A DNA stretch of 64,000 nucleotides from QQVM01 sp964544885 (GTDB lineage: Bacteria > Bacteroidota > Bacteroidia > AKYH767-A > 2013-40CM-41-45): positions 62,001 through 126,000 of the forward strand of contig CAZJDX010000002.1 in the NCBI GenBank assembly GCA_964544885.1, written 5' to 3'. Shown here piece after piece: positions 1 through 7,936 of the stretch (the first letter of the stretch is position 1; each line of letters starts with the position of its first letter). Below the pieces are notes generated by a model, which was not told the DNA's origin, ran no database searches, and saw only the letters and a list, made by a program, of their open reading frames with translations. The position numbers and the translations under genes are program-made.

Positions 1-146
1 ATGACTCCGATGTGTGCAAGTCCTCTTGCACCCCCGCCACTTAAAACAAGTCCGACTTTCTGTCCGTAAACTTTAATGGTATTCGAACAGAAAATACTGA
101 CTAAGCAGATCAGACAGAAAATAAGTGAAGGTGGTTTCTTTTGCAT
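1..146 (-). CDS. Patatin-like phospholipase, N-terminal part (cut by window edge)
   Basis: Only the first 48 codons are inside the window; the gene continues beyond base 1. Residues 1-29 form a signal peptide (basic start, hydrophobic stretch, then VYGQ). It is followed at once by GLVLSGGGARGLAHIGV, the first strand and glycine-rich oxyanion loop (SGGGARG, residues 36-42) of patatin-like serine hydrolases of the RssA/NTE kind. The catalytic GXSXG and Asp lie outside the window. In Bacteroidota, secreted patatin-like proteins often carry a C-terminal outer-membrane barrel, but that cannot be seen here. The start lies 16 bases after the stop of the BtuF-like gene on the same strand, so the two are probably co-transcribed. 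Family assignment is firm; substrate is unknown. Confidence 0.85.
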   Translation of the reverse strand, partial: MQKKPPSLIFCLICLVSIFCSNTIKVYGQKVGLVLSGGGARGLAHIGV

Positions 147-162
147 ACCTGATTCCGTAAAT

Positions 163-966
163 TTACAAAGCAGAATCGATTTCTCTCCGCAGATTGATTA
201 AATAATCAGGACTTTTTAGTAAACGTGAACCATACCAGGAAAACAACTCGCCGTCAACAAGTCTGATTTTGCATGACGGAAATAATTTTTCAGTCTCTGA
301 TAAATGCTTTTGTTGAAATGGAAATGGTTCAGAGGCCAGTAAGATCATCTCGGGCGGATTTTTTTTCAGTTCTCCCGGATCAACTTGGGGATACCTCCAT
401 TTGTCTCCGAAGAGGTTGGTGAATGCTGAACGCCCTAGTATGTCATGGATAAAAGTATCTGCCCCGGCTGTCATATAGGGATCTTTCCATATCATGTATA
501 CTGCCGGAATTTTTCTGTAGCTTTTCACTGCCTCATCCAGTTGTTCGAACCGCATGCCGATTAATTGTGTGAGATCCCTGGCTTTTTCTTCCGTACCGGT
601 CAGATGACCGATCGATTGGATCATCTCAAGCGCATCGGAAAGTTGTTTAATATCACTGGTCCAGACAGGAAATTCACCGGACAGATTTTTGATCTGTTCC
701 GGATTATTTTCTTCCTTGTTGGCAATGATGAGATCGGGTGAAAGCTTTCGTATTTTATCAATGTTCAGGTTCTTGGTTCCACCTACGATCACTTTCTCCT
801 TCTTCAGATGCGAAGGATGAATACAGAATTTGGTTATACCGGTGATCTTGTCGCCAAGACCCAGGTCGTAGAGTAATTCCGTTTGCGAAGGAACAACCGA
901 TACAATTGTGTCAGGAATGTTTTTCAGTACGATTTTGCGCCGGATCTGATCTGTGCTTTCTATCAT
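163..966 (-). CDS. BtuF-like helical-backbone metal-receptor protein (substrate-binding type)
   Basis: A 267-residue protein resembling periplasmic binding proteins of cobalamin/ferric-siderophore importers (BtuF/FhuD fold). Visible hallmarks are VSVVPSQTELLYDLGLGDKI near residues 23-42, then a GGTKNLNIDKIRKLSPDLII segment (62-81) and the C-terminal lobe with LLASEPFPF. Such proteins normally deliver a corrinoid or chelate to an inner-membrane BtuCD-type transporter. The N-terminus (MIESTDQIRRKIVL) has no hydrophobic signal sequence or lipobox, and no permease or ATPase gene is adjacent. It may therefore be cytoplasmic or act differently from a classical importer subunit. It is the first gene of a probable operon with the patatin-like gene. 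Ligand unknown. Confidence 0.7.
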   Translation of the reverse strand: MIESTDQIRRKIVLKNIPDTIVSVVPSQTELLYDLGLGDKITGITKFCIHPSHLKKEKVIVGGTKNLNIDKIRKLSPDLIIANKEENNPEQIKNLSGEFPVWTSDIKQLSDALEMIQSIGHLTGTEEKARDLTQLIGMRFEQLDEAVKSYRKIPAVYMIWKDPYMTAGADTFIHDILGRSAFTNLFGDKWRYPQVDPGELKKNPPEMILLASEPFPFQQKHLSETEKLFPSCKIRLVDGELFSWYGSRLLKSPDYLINLRREIDSAL

Positions 967-979
967 GGATAAAAAGAAT

Positions 980-1005
980 AAGCCTCCTGCTGGTACAAGA
1001 GGCTT
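980..1005 (-). terminator. Probable terminator after the CBS-type gene
   Basis: A hairpin with 7-bp arms (AAGCCTC at 980-986, GAGGCTT at 999-1005) and a 12-base loop lies between the stop of the cystathionine beta-synthase-type gene (1053) and the next minus-strand gene. Read on the minus strand it is followed by ATTCTTTTT. It would separate the two transcription units. Confidence 0.5.
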
Positions 1006-1052
1006 TGTATTTTCAATGATGTGAAGAATCCTGAAGTTTTTCCGGACTCATA

Positions 1053-2051
1053 TCAATCGATATAACCCATTTTCTTCATCCAGTCATCGTTAAAGATTTT
1101 AGCGAGGTACCTGGAACCGTGATCGTGAAAGATCACTACCACGAGATCGTCTGCTTTGAGACGGTCTTTCAATTGATGCAAACCTGCAATGGCTGATCCG
1201 GCAGAATAGCCTACCCAAATCCCTTCTTCTCTTGCGATTCGCCGTGTCATCACCGCTCCGTCTTTATCACTGACTTTTTCGAGATGATCAATGAGGTTGA
1301 AGTTATAATTTTTCGGAATGAAATCTTCACCTATCCCTTCTGTGACATAAGAATAGATTTCAGATTTGTCGATGGCGCCTGTGTCCTTATAGGCTTTCAG
1401 TGTTGATCCATAAGTATCAATTCCCCAAACCTGGATGGATGGATTTTTTTCCTTCAAAAACATTGCCGTTCCCGTTATGGTTCCGCCGGTACCCGCGCCG
1501 ACAACAAGGTGGGTCACCTTACCGTCTGTCTGATCCCATATCTCCGGACCGGTTTGTTCGTAATGAGCCTGACGATTGCTGAGGTTGTCATACTGGTTAG
1601 GATAAAATGAATTCTCAATTTCCCTGTTTAGTCTGGCTGCCACCGAATAGTAAGATCGCGGATCTTCAGGTTCTACATTGGTTGGACAAACGATCACCTC
1701 CGCGCCAAACGCCTTCAGCGCATCTACTTTTTCTTTCGACTGTTTATCGGTGGTGGTAAAAATGCACTTATATCCTTTAACTATTGCTGCAATGGCAAGG
1801 CCCATTCCGGTATTGCCGGAAGTGCCCTCAATGATGGTTCCACCGGGCTTTAGCTTTCCTGCTTTTTCGGCATCTTCGATCATTTTCAAGGCCATTCTGT
1901 CCTTGATCGAATTTCCGGGATTGAAGGTTTCAACCTTGGCAAGGACTTTTGCATTTATGCCCTCTACCACACGATGCAATTTAACCAAAGGAGTATTACC
2001 TATAGTCTCCAGAATATTCTCGCATATTTTTTTTGAAGGATGTGCTGACAT
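1053..2051 (-). CDS. Cystathionine beta-synthase / cysteine synthase family PLP enzyme
   Basis: A 332-residue fold-type II PLP enzyme. Lys50 in GNSIKDR is the expected Schiff-base lysine, GTSGNTGMG binds the substrate carboxylate and GAGTGGTITG binds the PLP phosphate. The segment VTEGIGEDFIP and the C-terminal GYSAGSA resemble cystathionine beta-synthase more than plain CysK, although the C-terminal regulatory CBS domains are absent, as in many bacterial forms. Likely reaction: beta-replacement on (O-acetyl)serine with homocysteine or sulfide. The start was set at the ATG at 2051 (MSAHPSKK); the frame stays open upstream to a TTG at 2111, but those 20 residues are not family-like. Cytoplasmic sulfur amino acid metabolism. 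CBS versus CysM cannot be decided by eye. Confidence 0.85.
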   Translation of the reverse strand: MSAHPSKKICENILETIGNTPLVKLHRVVEGINAKVLAKVETFNPGNSIKDRMALKMIEDAEKAGKLKPGGTIIEGTSGNTGMGLAIAAIVKGYKCIFTTTDKQSKEKVDALKAFGAEVIVCPTNVEPEDPRSYYSVAARLNREIENSFYPNQYDNLSNRQAHYEQTGPEIWDQTDGKVTHLVVGAGTGGTITGTAMFLKEKNPSIQVWGIDTYGSTLKAYKDTGAIDKSEIYSYVTEGIGEDFIPKNYNFNLIDHLEKVSDKDGAVMTRRIAREEGIWVGYSAGSAIAGLHQLKDRLKADDLVVVIFHDHGSRYLAKIFNDDWMKKMGYID

Positions 2052-2240
2052 TTCGGATATTGAAATTTTAACGTTTACCTGAATGATATTAACTATTGTA
2101 TTGACTATCAATAAAATAGTTAATTAAATAAGCATACAAAGGTACAATTCCTGATGAATTAACCGACGCTTTTTGTTTGTCAAAATAGAATTTACACCAT
2201 GATGAACAATAATCCCGGTAGCGGAAAATCATGTTGATTC

Positions 2241-3464
2241 TCACGTATAACGCAGGGCGCGGAGAGGAGAGATTTTGGTGATAACCAGAGTTGGCAGGAT
2301 CATCATCAAAACGCAGATCAGGAGAGTACCCGCATTGAGCATCAATAAAGAAGGTATTGAAATAGCCACCGGAACTTTGGAGATGTAATAGGAAGCCTGA
2401 TCAAGACGTAAAATCCCAAATTGCCACTGAAGTAAACATAATCCTATTCCGATGATGTTTCCCCATAAGAGGCCTCTTCCGATAAGGTACACAGAAACAT
2501 AGATAAAAATTTTTCTTACCGACCGGTCCGTTGCGCCGAGCGACTTGAAAAGACCGATCATCTGGACTCTCTCAAGGATTATTATCAGAAGCGCAGAGAT
2601 CATATTTATAACAGCTACTGCAATCATTAGTATAATAATTACAATCGCATTGATATTTTGCAGACCCAGCCAGTCGAACAATTGTGGGTATATCTCTTTT
2701 ATTGTCCGGGCATTCAGATCCGCACTGATAGCTGAGTAAACGGTATTCCCTGTTTTATCAAGATTCTTAAAATCCTTTAAGGACAATTCTATACCTCCTA
2801 CTTCGCCAGGTTCCCAGTCGTTCAGTTTTTGTATTTGTGCAATATCGCAAAGCAAATATAGGTTATCGAATTCTTCCAGTCCTGTTTCGTATATTCCTTT
2901 GATTCTGAATTTTCTTGCCCGGGGCGGGTCCTGAATAAAATACATAATGACATCATCTCCACTGGAAAGCTTCAGTTTTTTAGACATATTGAGGGAAATG
3001 ATAATGTCATTGTTTATAAGACTATCTCGAACGGTGAAAATATCTCCCTCGACCAGACTTGCTTTGAAAAATTGCCAGTCAAAGTCACTGCCAATGCCTT
3101 TTGCGACAACACCGCCTATTTCATCTCCGGATTTTAAAATTCCTGCCTTGGTTGCGAAGACCTGGATGTGAGAAACCTCCGGTATGGCTTTAAGCACAGA
3201 TATCAGTGCGGAATCATTGCGGATCCTTTTGGTTTCAAACGAATTATTTTCAGCAAAACTGCTGACCTGAATATGAGAACCAAATCCAATTACCTTAGTA
3301 CTGATTTCTTTTTTGAAACCGGTAACTACTGACAGAGTAATTACCATAACGGCGAAACCAAGTGCAACAGCTAGAAGAGCAAGACGTATGATGGGCCTGG
3401 TGACCATTCCGCCTTTCCTCTCGGAAAAAGCAATTCTTTTAGCTATGCCAGGTTCATAGTTCAA
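2241..3464 (-). CDS. LolC/E-type ABC transporter permease (FtsX-like)
   Basis: A 407-residue inner-membrane protein with the FtsX/MacB layout: one N-terminal membrane helix (about residues 26-50), a large periplasmic domain, then three C-terminal helices (about 273-300, 325-350, 370-395). The opening MNYEPGIAKRIAF is the usual start of the LolC/LolE family in Bacteroidota, so the TTG at 3464 is accepted as the start although no ATG precedes MVTRPI. Family members extract lipoproteins from the inner membrane with the LolD ATPase. No ATPase gene is next to it. It is transcribed away from the NamZ-like lipoprotein gene, whose product could itself be Lol cargo (inference). Confidence 0.8.
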   Translation of the reverse strand: MNYEPGIAKRIAFSERKGGMVTRPIIRLALLAVALGFAVMVITLSVVTGFKKEISTKVIGFGSHIQVSSFAENNSFETKRIRNDSALISVLKAIPEVSHIQVFATKAGILKSGDEIGGVVAKGIGSDFDWQFFKASLVEGDIFTVRDSLINNDIIISLNMSKKLKLSSGDDVIMYFIQDPPRARKFRIKGIYETGLEEFDNLYLLCDIAQIQKLNDWEPGEVGGIELSLKDFKNLDKTGNTVYSAISADLNARTIKEIYPQLFDWLGLQNINAIVIIILMIAVAVINMISALLIIILERVQMIGLFKSLGATDRSVRKIFIYVSVYLIGRGLLWGNIIGIGLCLLQWQFGILRLDQASYYISKVPVAISIPSLLMLNAGTLLICVLMMILPTLVITKISPLRALRYT

Positions 3465-3520
3465 TCGTGCAGAATTAATTGATATTTTCGTTGTTAAATA
3501 TATCCCTTTCCTTTCGTTTG

Positions 3521-4747
3521 ATGAAAATCAGGTCTAAAATTATTTTCAGGAACCTAACCGGACTGCTTTTTTTTCTTTTAGCATCCTGTTCCAAAGGCCA
3601 GAATGAAAGCCGGGGCGGAAGGATACTCTTTCAGTCTGACATCCGGGTGGGAGCGGAGAGAATGGAAGAGTATCTGCATAAATTGCGCGGAAAACAGGTA
3701 GCCATAGTTGCAAACCAGACCTCCCTGGTTGGAACTACTCATCTGGTCGATACACTGCTTTCATCAGGTATCAGCATCAAACGTGTCTTTGCGCCCGAAC
3801 ACGGATTCAGGGGAGAAGCGGGTGCCGGAGAGAAGATAGCAGACGGAATTGATTCAAAAACAGGATTAGCTCTCACCTCACTTTACGGAAAGCACCTCAA
3901 ACCTGAAGCGGAAGATCTGCATAATGTGGACATCGTAATTTTTGATATTCAGGATGTAGGTGTTCGCTTCTACACCTATATTTCGACTCTTCAATATGTG
4001 ATGGAAGCATGTGCAGAGCATAAAAAGAAATTATTGATACTTGACAGGCCGAATCCACATGGACATTACATTGACGGACCTGTACTTGAAAGCAAGTTTC
4101 GCTCATTCGTGGGGATGAATACCATTCCGGTTGTACATGGATTGACCATGGCCGAGTATGCATACATGCTGATAGGCGAGGGCTGGCTGAAGGGGAGTGA
4201 AAAGGCTGATATCGAATGTGTGAAAGTTGAGAACTACTCTCATGCTGATTATTATCAGCTTCCTGTAAGGCCTTCACCAAATTTACCGAATATGAGAGCT
4301 GTTTATCTCTATCCTTCTCTCTGTTTTTTTGAAGGTACTGCGGTAAGTCTCGGCAGAGGTACGGAACATCCTTTTCAATGTTTTGGTTTCCCGGGTATGA
4401 AAGCAACAACCTTTTCCTTTACGCCAAAAAATATCAAAGGGGTGGCACTCAATCCGCCATATAAGGATACGCTGTGTAACGGGATTGATCTCCGGTCTTC
4501 GGGAATAACAAGTAAAGATATTCCGGGTCAGATAAAGCTGGATTTACTTCTAATGGCCTATGCCGCTTTTCCTGAAAAGGATCGTTTCTTTAATTCTTTT
4601 TTTAATAAACTGGCAGGAAACAGCACTTTAAAGTTAAAGATAAGCCAAGGAATTCCTGAAGCAGAAATCAGGAACAGCTGGAGAAAAGATCTTGAAACTT
4701 TCAAAGTGATCAGAAAGAAATACCTCTTGTATTCTGATTTTGAATAG
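3521..4747 (+). CDS. DUF1343 / NamZ-like exo-beta-N-acetylmuramidase lipoprotein
   Basis: A 408-residue protein with a lipoprotein signal: hydrophobic stretch 8-22 and lipobox LLASC with Cys23. The body carries family signatures KQVAIVANQTSLV, RVFAPEHGFRGEAGAGEKI, SLYGKHLKP and IVIFDIQDVGVRFYTYISTLQYVMEAC. Characterised DUF1343 members (NamZ, B. subtilis YbbC) release terminal MurNAc from peptidoglycan fragments. It is predicted to sit in the periplasm or outer membrane and to serve cell-wall recycling. The start is the ATG at 3521; the longer frame begins with a TTG at 3479 and would spoil the signal. It converges with the aminotransferase gene and has its own upstream region shared with the divergent LolC/E gene. 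Confidence 0.85.
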   Translation: MKIRSKIIFRNLTGLLFFLLASCSKGQNESRGGRILFQSDIRVGAERMEEYLHKLRGKQVAIVANQTSLVGTTHLVDTLLSSGISIKRVFAPEHGFRGEAGAGEKIADGIDSKTGLALTSLYGKHLKPEAEDLHNVDIVIFDIQDVGVRFYTYISTLQYVMEACAEHKKKLLILDRPNPHGHYIDGPVLESKFRSFVGMNTIPVVHGLTMAEYAYMLIGEGWLKGSEKADIECVKVENYSHADYYQLPVRPSPNLPNMRAVYLYPSLCFFEGTAVSLGRGTEHPFQCFGFPGMKATTFSFTPKNIKGVALNPPYKDTLCNGIDLRSSGITSKDIPGQIKLDLLLMAYAAFPEKDRFFNSFFNKLAGNSTLKLKISQGIPEAEIRNSWRKDLETFKVIRKKYLLYSDFE

Positions 4748-4784
4748 ATGGCATCAAAAGAGATCCAGGATCAGGAGATTTTTC

Positions 4785-6014
4785 TCAGCCGTTACTCTTT
4801 ACGTAAGCTGGTCTGTCCTTTTTTAAACCCGGATAAATTTGAAGTGCTTTATCAAGACAGGTCATTGCATTTTTTAAATCAGTGAGATTAAGCACGTAGG
4901 CAATTCTTACTTCATCCTTCCCTAATTCTGCATGAGAATAAAAACCACTCGCCGGTGCAAGCATTACTGTTTGGTTCTCAAATGAAAAATCCTGTAACAG
5001 CCAGCGGCAAAAGTCATCGGCATCTTCTACAGGTAACCTTGCTATGCAGTAAAAGGCGCCTCCGGGTGTCGGACAATAAACGCCATCCATATTGTTGAGC
5101 GACGCTACCACAAAATTTCTGCGGGCTATATATTCTTCCCTGACCTCTTTGAAGTAACTGTCCGGCGTATCGATTGCGGCTTCAGCGGCGACCTGACCAA
5201 AAGTTGGAGGACTCAGGCGAGCCTGAGCAAATTTCAAAGCTGTTGCCAAAAGTTCCTTGTTGTGTGTAATAAATGCTCCTATTCTTGCACCGCATGCGCT
5301 GTACCGTTTGGATATACTATCCAGCATTACGACATTTTCTTCTATTCCCTTCAGGTGCATGACAGAGGTGTGGGTCTTTCCGTCATAACAGAATTCCCTG
5401 TAAACTTCATCAGAGAAGAACCACAGATCATGTTTCTTAACAATGGCTGCCAGTGATTCAAGTTCCGCTCTGCTATAAAGATATCCGGTGGGGTTTCCCG
5501 GATTACAGATCATGATGGCGCGTGTCTTAGGTCCAATGAGTTTTTCGAATTCCGCCACAGGAGGAAGTGCAAAACCTGTCTCGATATGAGATCTTATCGG
5601 GATTATTTTCACGTTAGCCTGTGTGGAGAAACCATTATAGTTGGCATAAAATGGTTCCGGAATGATGATCTCATCACCGGGATCCAGACAGCTCATCATC
5701 GCTATTTCGATGGCCTCTGAACCGCCGGTGGTGATGATGATTTCGGAAAAGTCCAGCTCTATCGAGTGCTTCTTGTAATACGTTACCAGTTTTTTTCTGT
5801 ATGATTCAATCCCGGCGGAATGACTGTATTCAACAACCTTATACGGAAATTGGTGAATGGCTTCAAGCATGACTTCCGGTGTTTTAATATCCGGTTGTCC
5901 TATATTGAGATGATAGATCTTTCTCCCTTTTCGTCTGGCTTCTTCGGCAAAAGGTACAAGTTTTCGTATTGGTGAAGGGGGCATCTGATCTCCCTTAGCA
6001 GAAATATGTGGCAT
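4785..6014 (-). CDS. Class I/II PLP-dependent aminotransferase
   Basis: A 409-residue fold-type I aminotransferase of the aspartate aminotransferase Ib kind. Visible features are YHLNIGQPDIKTP near the N-terminus, ITTGGSEAIEIAM (PLP phosphate site), NPGNPTGY (171-178, substrate carboxylate site), SDEVY with Asp202 contacting the pyridine nitrogen, and the PLP lysine Lys236 in SKRYSACGARIG. It is cytoplasmic and likely moves amino groups between aspartate-like or aromatic donors and 2-oxoglutarate. It stands alone between the convergent NamZ-like gene and the DUF1573 cluster, so context does not define the substrate. Confidence 0.85.
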   Translation of the reverse strand: MPHISAKGDQMPPSPIRKLVPFAEEARRKGRKIYHLNIGQPDIKTPEVMLEAIHQFPYKVVEYSHSAGIESYRKKLVTYYKKHSIELDFSEIIITTGGSEAIEIAMMSCLDPGDEIIIPEPFYANYNGFSTQANVKIIPIRSHIETGFALPPVAEFEKLIGPKTRAIMICNPGNPTGYLYSRAELESLAAIVKKHDLWFFSDEVYREFCYDGKTHTSVMHLKGIEENVVMLDSISKRYSACGARIGAFITHNKELLATALKFAQARLSPPTFGQVAAEAAIDTPDSYFKEVREEYIARRNFVVASLNNMDGVYCPTPGGAFYCIARLPVEDADDFCRWLLQDFSFENQTVMLAPASGFYSHAELGKDEVRIAYVLNLTDLKNAMTCLDKALQIYPGLKKDRPAYVKSNG

Positions 6015-6139
6015 ACCTTGATTTTTTAAATTTATTCCCCTTACTCCTTACTGTTAAGAAATCGCTATTCTGGAGCTTGATGATTGATTACGGGAAAGAA
6101 CCCTGATGCATGTTTTTAAATCCCGATGATCCCAATAAA

Positions 6140-6167
6140 GAAGCCCTTCTCCGGAGGGAAGGGCTTC
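6140..6167 (-). terminator. Terminator of the DUF1573 cluster
   Basis: A perfect 10-bp stem (GAAGCCCTTC at 6140-6149, GAAGGGCTTC at 6158-6167) with an 8-base loop, just past the last DUF1573 stop. Read on the minus strand it is followed by TTTATT. It probably ends the three-gene transcript before the aminotransferase gene. Confidence 0.65.
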
Positions 6168-6193
6168 AAAAATACGATTTTATCCTTATGTAA

Positions 6194-6652
6194 TTACTTT
6201 TTACCGCCTTGAATTTCACCTTTGGAGCTTCCGGGTGCTTCCACATTCCCTTTGAGATGAAGCACTACCTGGCCGTTTCTTGCATTTGAACTTACGGTCA
6301 CGGTTTTATCCTGCATTCCGATCTTGCCTGCAGAGTTGAATTCAACATGAATCGTCCCGCGTCCGTTCTTTGAAATGGGTCCCTTAGGCCATTCCGGAAC
6401 GGTGCAACCACATGTACCCTGTGCGTTAGATATGATCAGAGGATCCTTTCCGGCATTTTCAAAATTGAAACTGAAGGCAACTTTTTCACCCTGTTTAATC
6501 GTTCCGAAATCGAATTCTTCAACTTCAAATACGATTTCAGCAGCATTCTTATTCTCAATCTGATTACTGACCGTTGATTTTTTAACTGCCTGTGCAAAGC
6601 TTGTCAGTGTAAGAATTGAGATTGCGACAGAAAGCAGAATTTTTTTCATCAT
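6194..6652 (-). CDS. DUF1573 domain secreted protein, copy 3
   Basis: A 152-residue secreted protein: a signal peptide (MMKKILLSVAISILTLTSFAQA) followed by one DUF1573 domain. The domain shows EEFDFGTIKQGEKVAFSFNF, ENAGKDPLIISNAQGTCGCTVPEWP and a VEFNSAGKIGMQDKTVTVSSNA strand, an ASH/MSP-like immunoglobulin fold. The conserved CGCT motif is intact. Function is not established; in Bacteroidota these proteins are common, exported and often in multiple copies. It lies 3 bases from the next copy, so the genes are co-transcribed. The tail ends in a lysine-rich GEIQGGKK and has no T9SS signal. Confidence 0.85.
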   Translation of the reverse strand: MMKKILLSVAISILTLTSFAQAVKKSTVSNQIENKNAAEIVFEVEEFDFGTIKQGEKVAFSFNFENAGKDPLIISNAQGTCGCTVPEWPKGPISKNGRGTIHVEFNSAGKIGMQDKTVTVSSNARNGQVVLHLKGNVEAPGSSKGEIQGGKK

Positions 6653-6655
6653 GAA

Positions 6656-7105
6656 TTATTTGGACTTGCTTTCCTGGACAGCACCAGAAGGTTTTTCGAT
6701 GGTGCCTTTCATATGCAATACCATCGGATTTTGTTTTGCATTAGAGGTAATGGTCACGGTCTTGTCCTGGATTCCCATCTTACCGGCCGAATTGAAGGTA
6801 ACCTTTATGCTTCCGGTTTGTCCTTTCATGATTGGTTCTTTTGGATATTCCGGAACAGTACAGCCGCAGGAGCCATCCGCCCTGGTGATCACAAGCGGTT
6901 CGTTACCGGTATTGGTGAATTTGAATTCATATGTAGAAGATTCACCTTGTTTAATGGTTCCGAAATCATATTCCAGGGCTTCAAAATTGAACTCGGCCTG
7001 ATTCGGATTCTCGTTGGCGATGTTATTGAGGACCTTTTTTTCCTGCGCCACAGCTTGTAGGCTGATCAGGAGGATGCCTAAAAATATACTGAGTAAATTT
7101 TTCAT
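6656..7105 (-). CDS. DUF1573 domain secreted protein, copy 2
   Basis: A 149-residue paralogue of its two neighbours. The signal peptide is MKNLLSIFLGILLISLQAVAQ; the domain repeats the same landmarks (LEYDFGTIKQGE, NTGNEPLVITRADGSCGCTVPEYP, VTFNSAGKMGIQDKTVTITSNA, VLHMKGTIE). It is closer to copy 3 than to copy 1: both have IKQGE and NSAGK(I/M)G. Predicted periplasmic or outer-membrane associated; role unknown. Middle gene of the three-gene set, with 3 bases to the downstream copy and 31 to the upstream one. Confidence 0.85.
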   Translation of the reverse strand: MKNLLSIFLGILLISLQAVAQEKKVLNNIANENPNQAEFNFEALEYDFGTIKQGESSTYEFKFTNTGNEPLVITRADGSCGCTVPEYPKEPIMKGQTGSIKVTFNSAGKMGIQDKTVTITSNAKQNPMVLHMKGTIEKPSGAVQESKSK

Positions 7106-7136
7106 GTCTGCTTATTGACTTGCTTTAAACTTGAAT

Positions 7137-7649
7137 TTATTTGGTGTTTTCCAAGGGGAGGCCATTGGTCTTTTTTACCGGCATAGCCTGTTCCGGAGCC
7201 TGTTCTGCAGAACCTTCAACATTTCCTTTTATGGTCAGAGTCTTGGTTTCAGTTTTAGCATTTGAGCTGATGGTAATGGTTTTAGTGAAAGCGCCGATTC
7301 GCTTCGTATCGTAGTGAACTTTGATAACCCCGGTTTGTCCGCTCATGATGGGTTCTTTCGGATAATTTGGTACGGTGCAACCGCAACTTGCTTTTGCAGC
7401 ACTGATGATAAGGGGTTCCTTACCGGTGTTTTTGAATTTGAATTCACAATTTCCGTCTGCGCCCATTTTTACCGTTCCATAGTCGTGTATTTCACTTTCA
7501 AAAGTGATTTCCGGAGCATTTGGGTTGTTCGTCTTTACTGGTTCCTGTTTTACCGGACTTTCAACCTTTACGGATTCCTGCGCCTTTACCGCATTGAGGC
7601 TGAACAGTATTGAAGCAAACAGAAATAAGCATACTTTGATCGTTTTCAT
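7137..7649 (-). CDS. DUF1573 domain secreted protein, copy 1
   Basis: A 170-residue protein, first of the tandem set. The frame is open upstream to 7889, but the ATG at 7649 gives a clean signal peptide (MKTIKVCLFLFASILFSLNAVKA), so the longer frame is rejected. A low-complexity linker rich in Val, Lys, Pro and Asn (about 25-48) leads into the DUF1573 domain with IHDYGTVKMGADGNCEFKF, NTGKEPLIISAAKASCGCTVPNYP and the strand ending in TLTIKGNVE. It ends with a further Pro/Gln/Lys-rich tail. Differences from the other copies (KMGADG, DTKRIG) suggest an older duplication. Function unknown. Confidence 0.85.
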   Translation of the reverse strand: MKTIKVCLFLFASILFSLNAVKAQESVKVESPVKQEPVKTNNPNAPEITFESEIHDYGTVKMGADGNCEFKFKNTGKEPLIISAAKASCGCTVPNYPKEPIMSGQTGVIKVHYDTKRIGAFTKTITISSNAKTETKTLTIKGNVEGSAEQAPEQAMPVKKTNGLPLENTK

Positions 7650-7936
7650 GGTTTGATTTTGAGTTTGTTTGTTGTTATTTAATGTTTTTAAACCCCTAAA
7701 GGATTGAATTATATGCAATTTTATTGCCAAAATTAAGAAGAAGCTATGAAGGTAATATGAATAAAAGGGACAGGTTCCGGTTCCGCTACCTTCCTGACCG
7801 GGGATTTCAGCGTTTAAAATGCATGAAGTCCTTCTGTTGCTGAAGCAGCCGGAAATACGGAACTTGTATTCCGTAGAATAGCAGAACACTGATAAAGGCC
7901 TGAAATTAAAAGTCCAGAGAGAAATCGGGATGGATT

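Noticed and set aside
7650..7889. 80-residue N-terminal extension of the first DUF1573 protein
   Set aside because: It would place the signal peptide in the middle of the protein; the ATG at 7649 gives a normal one.
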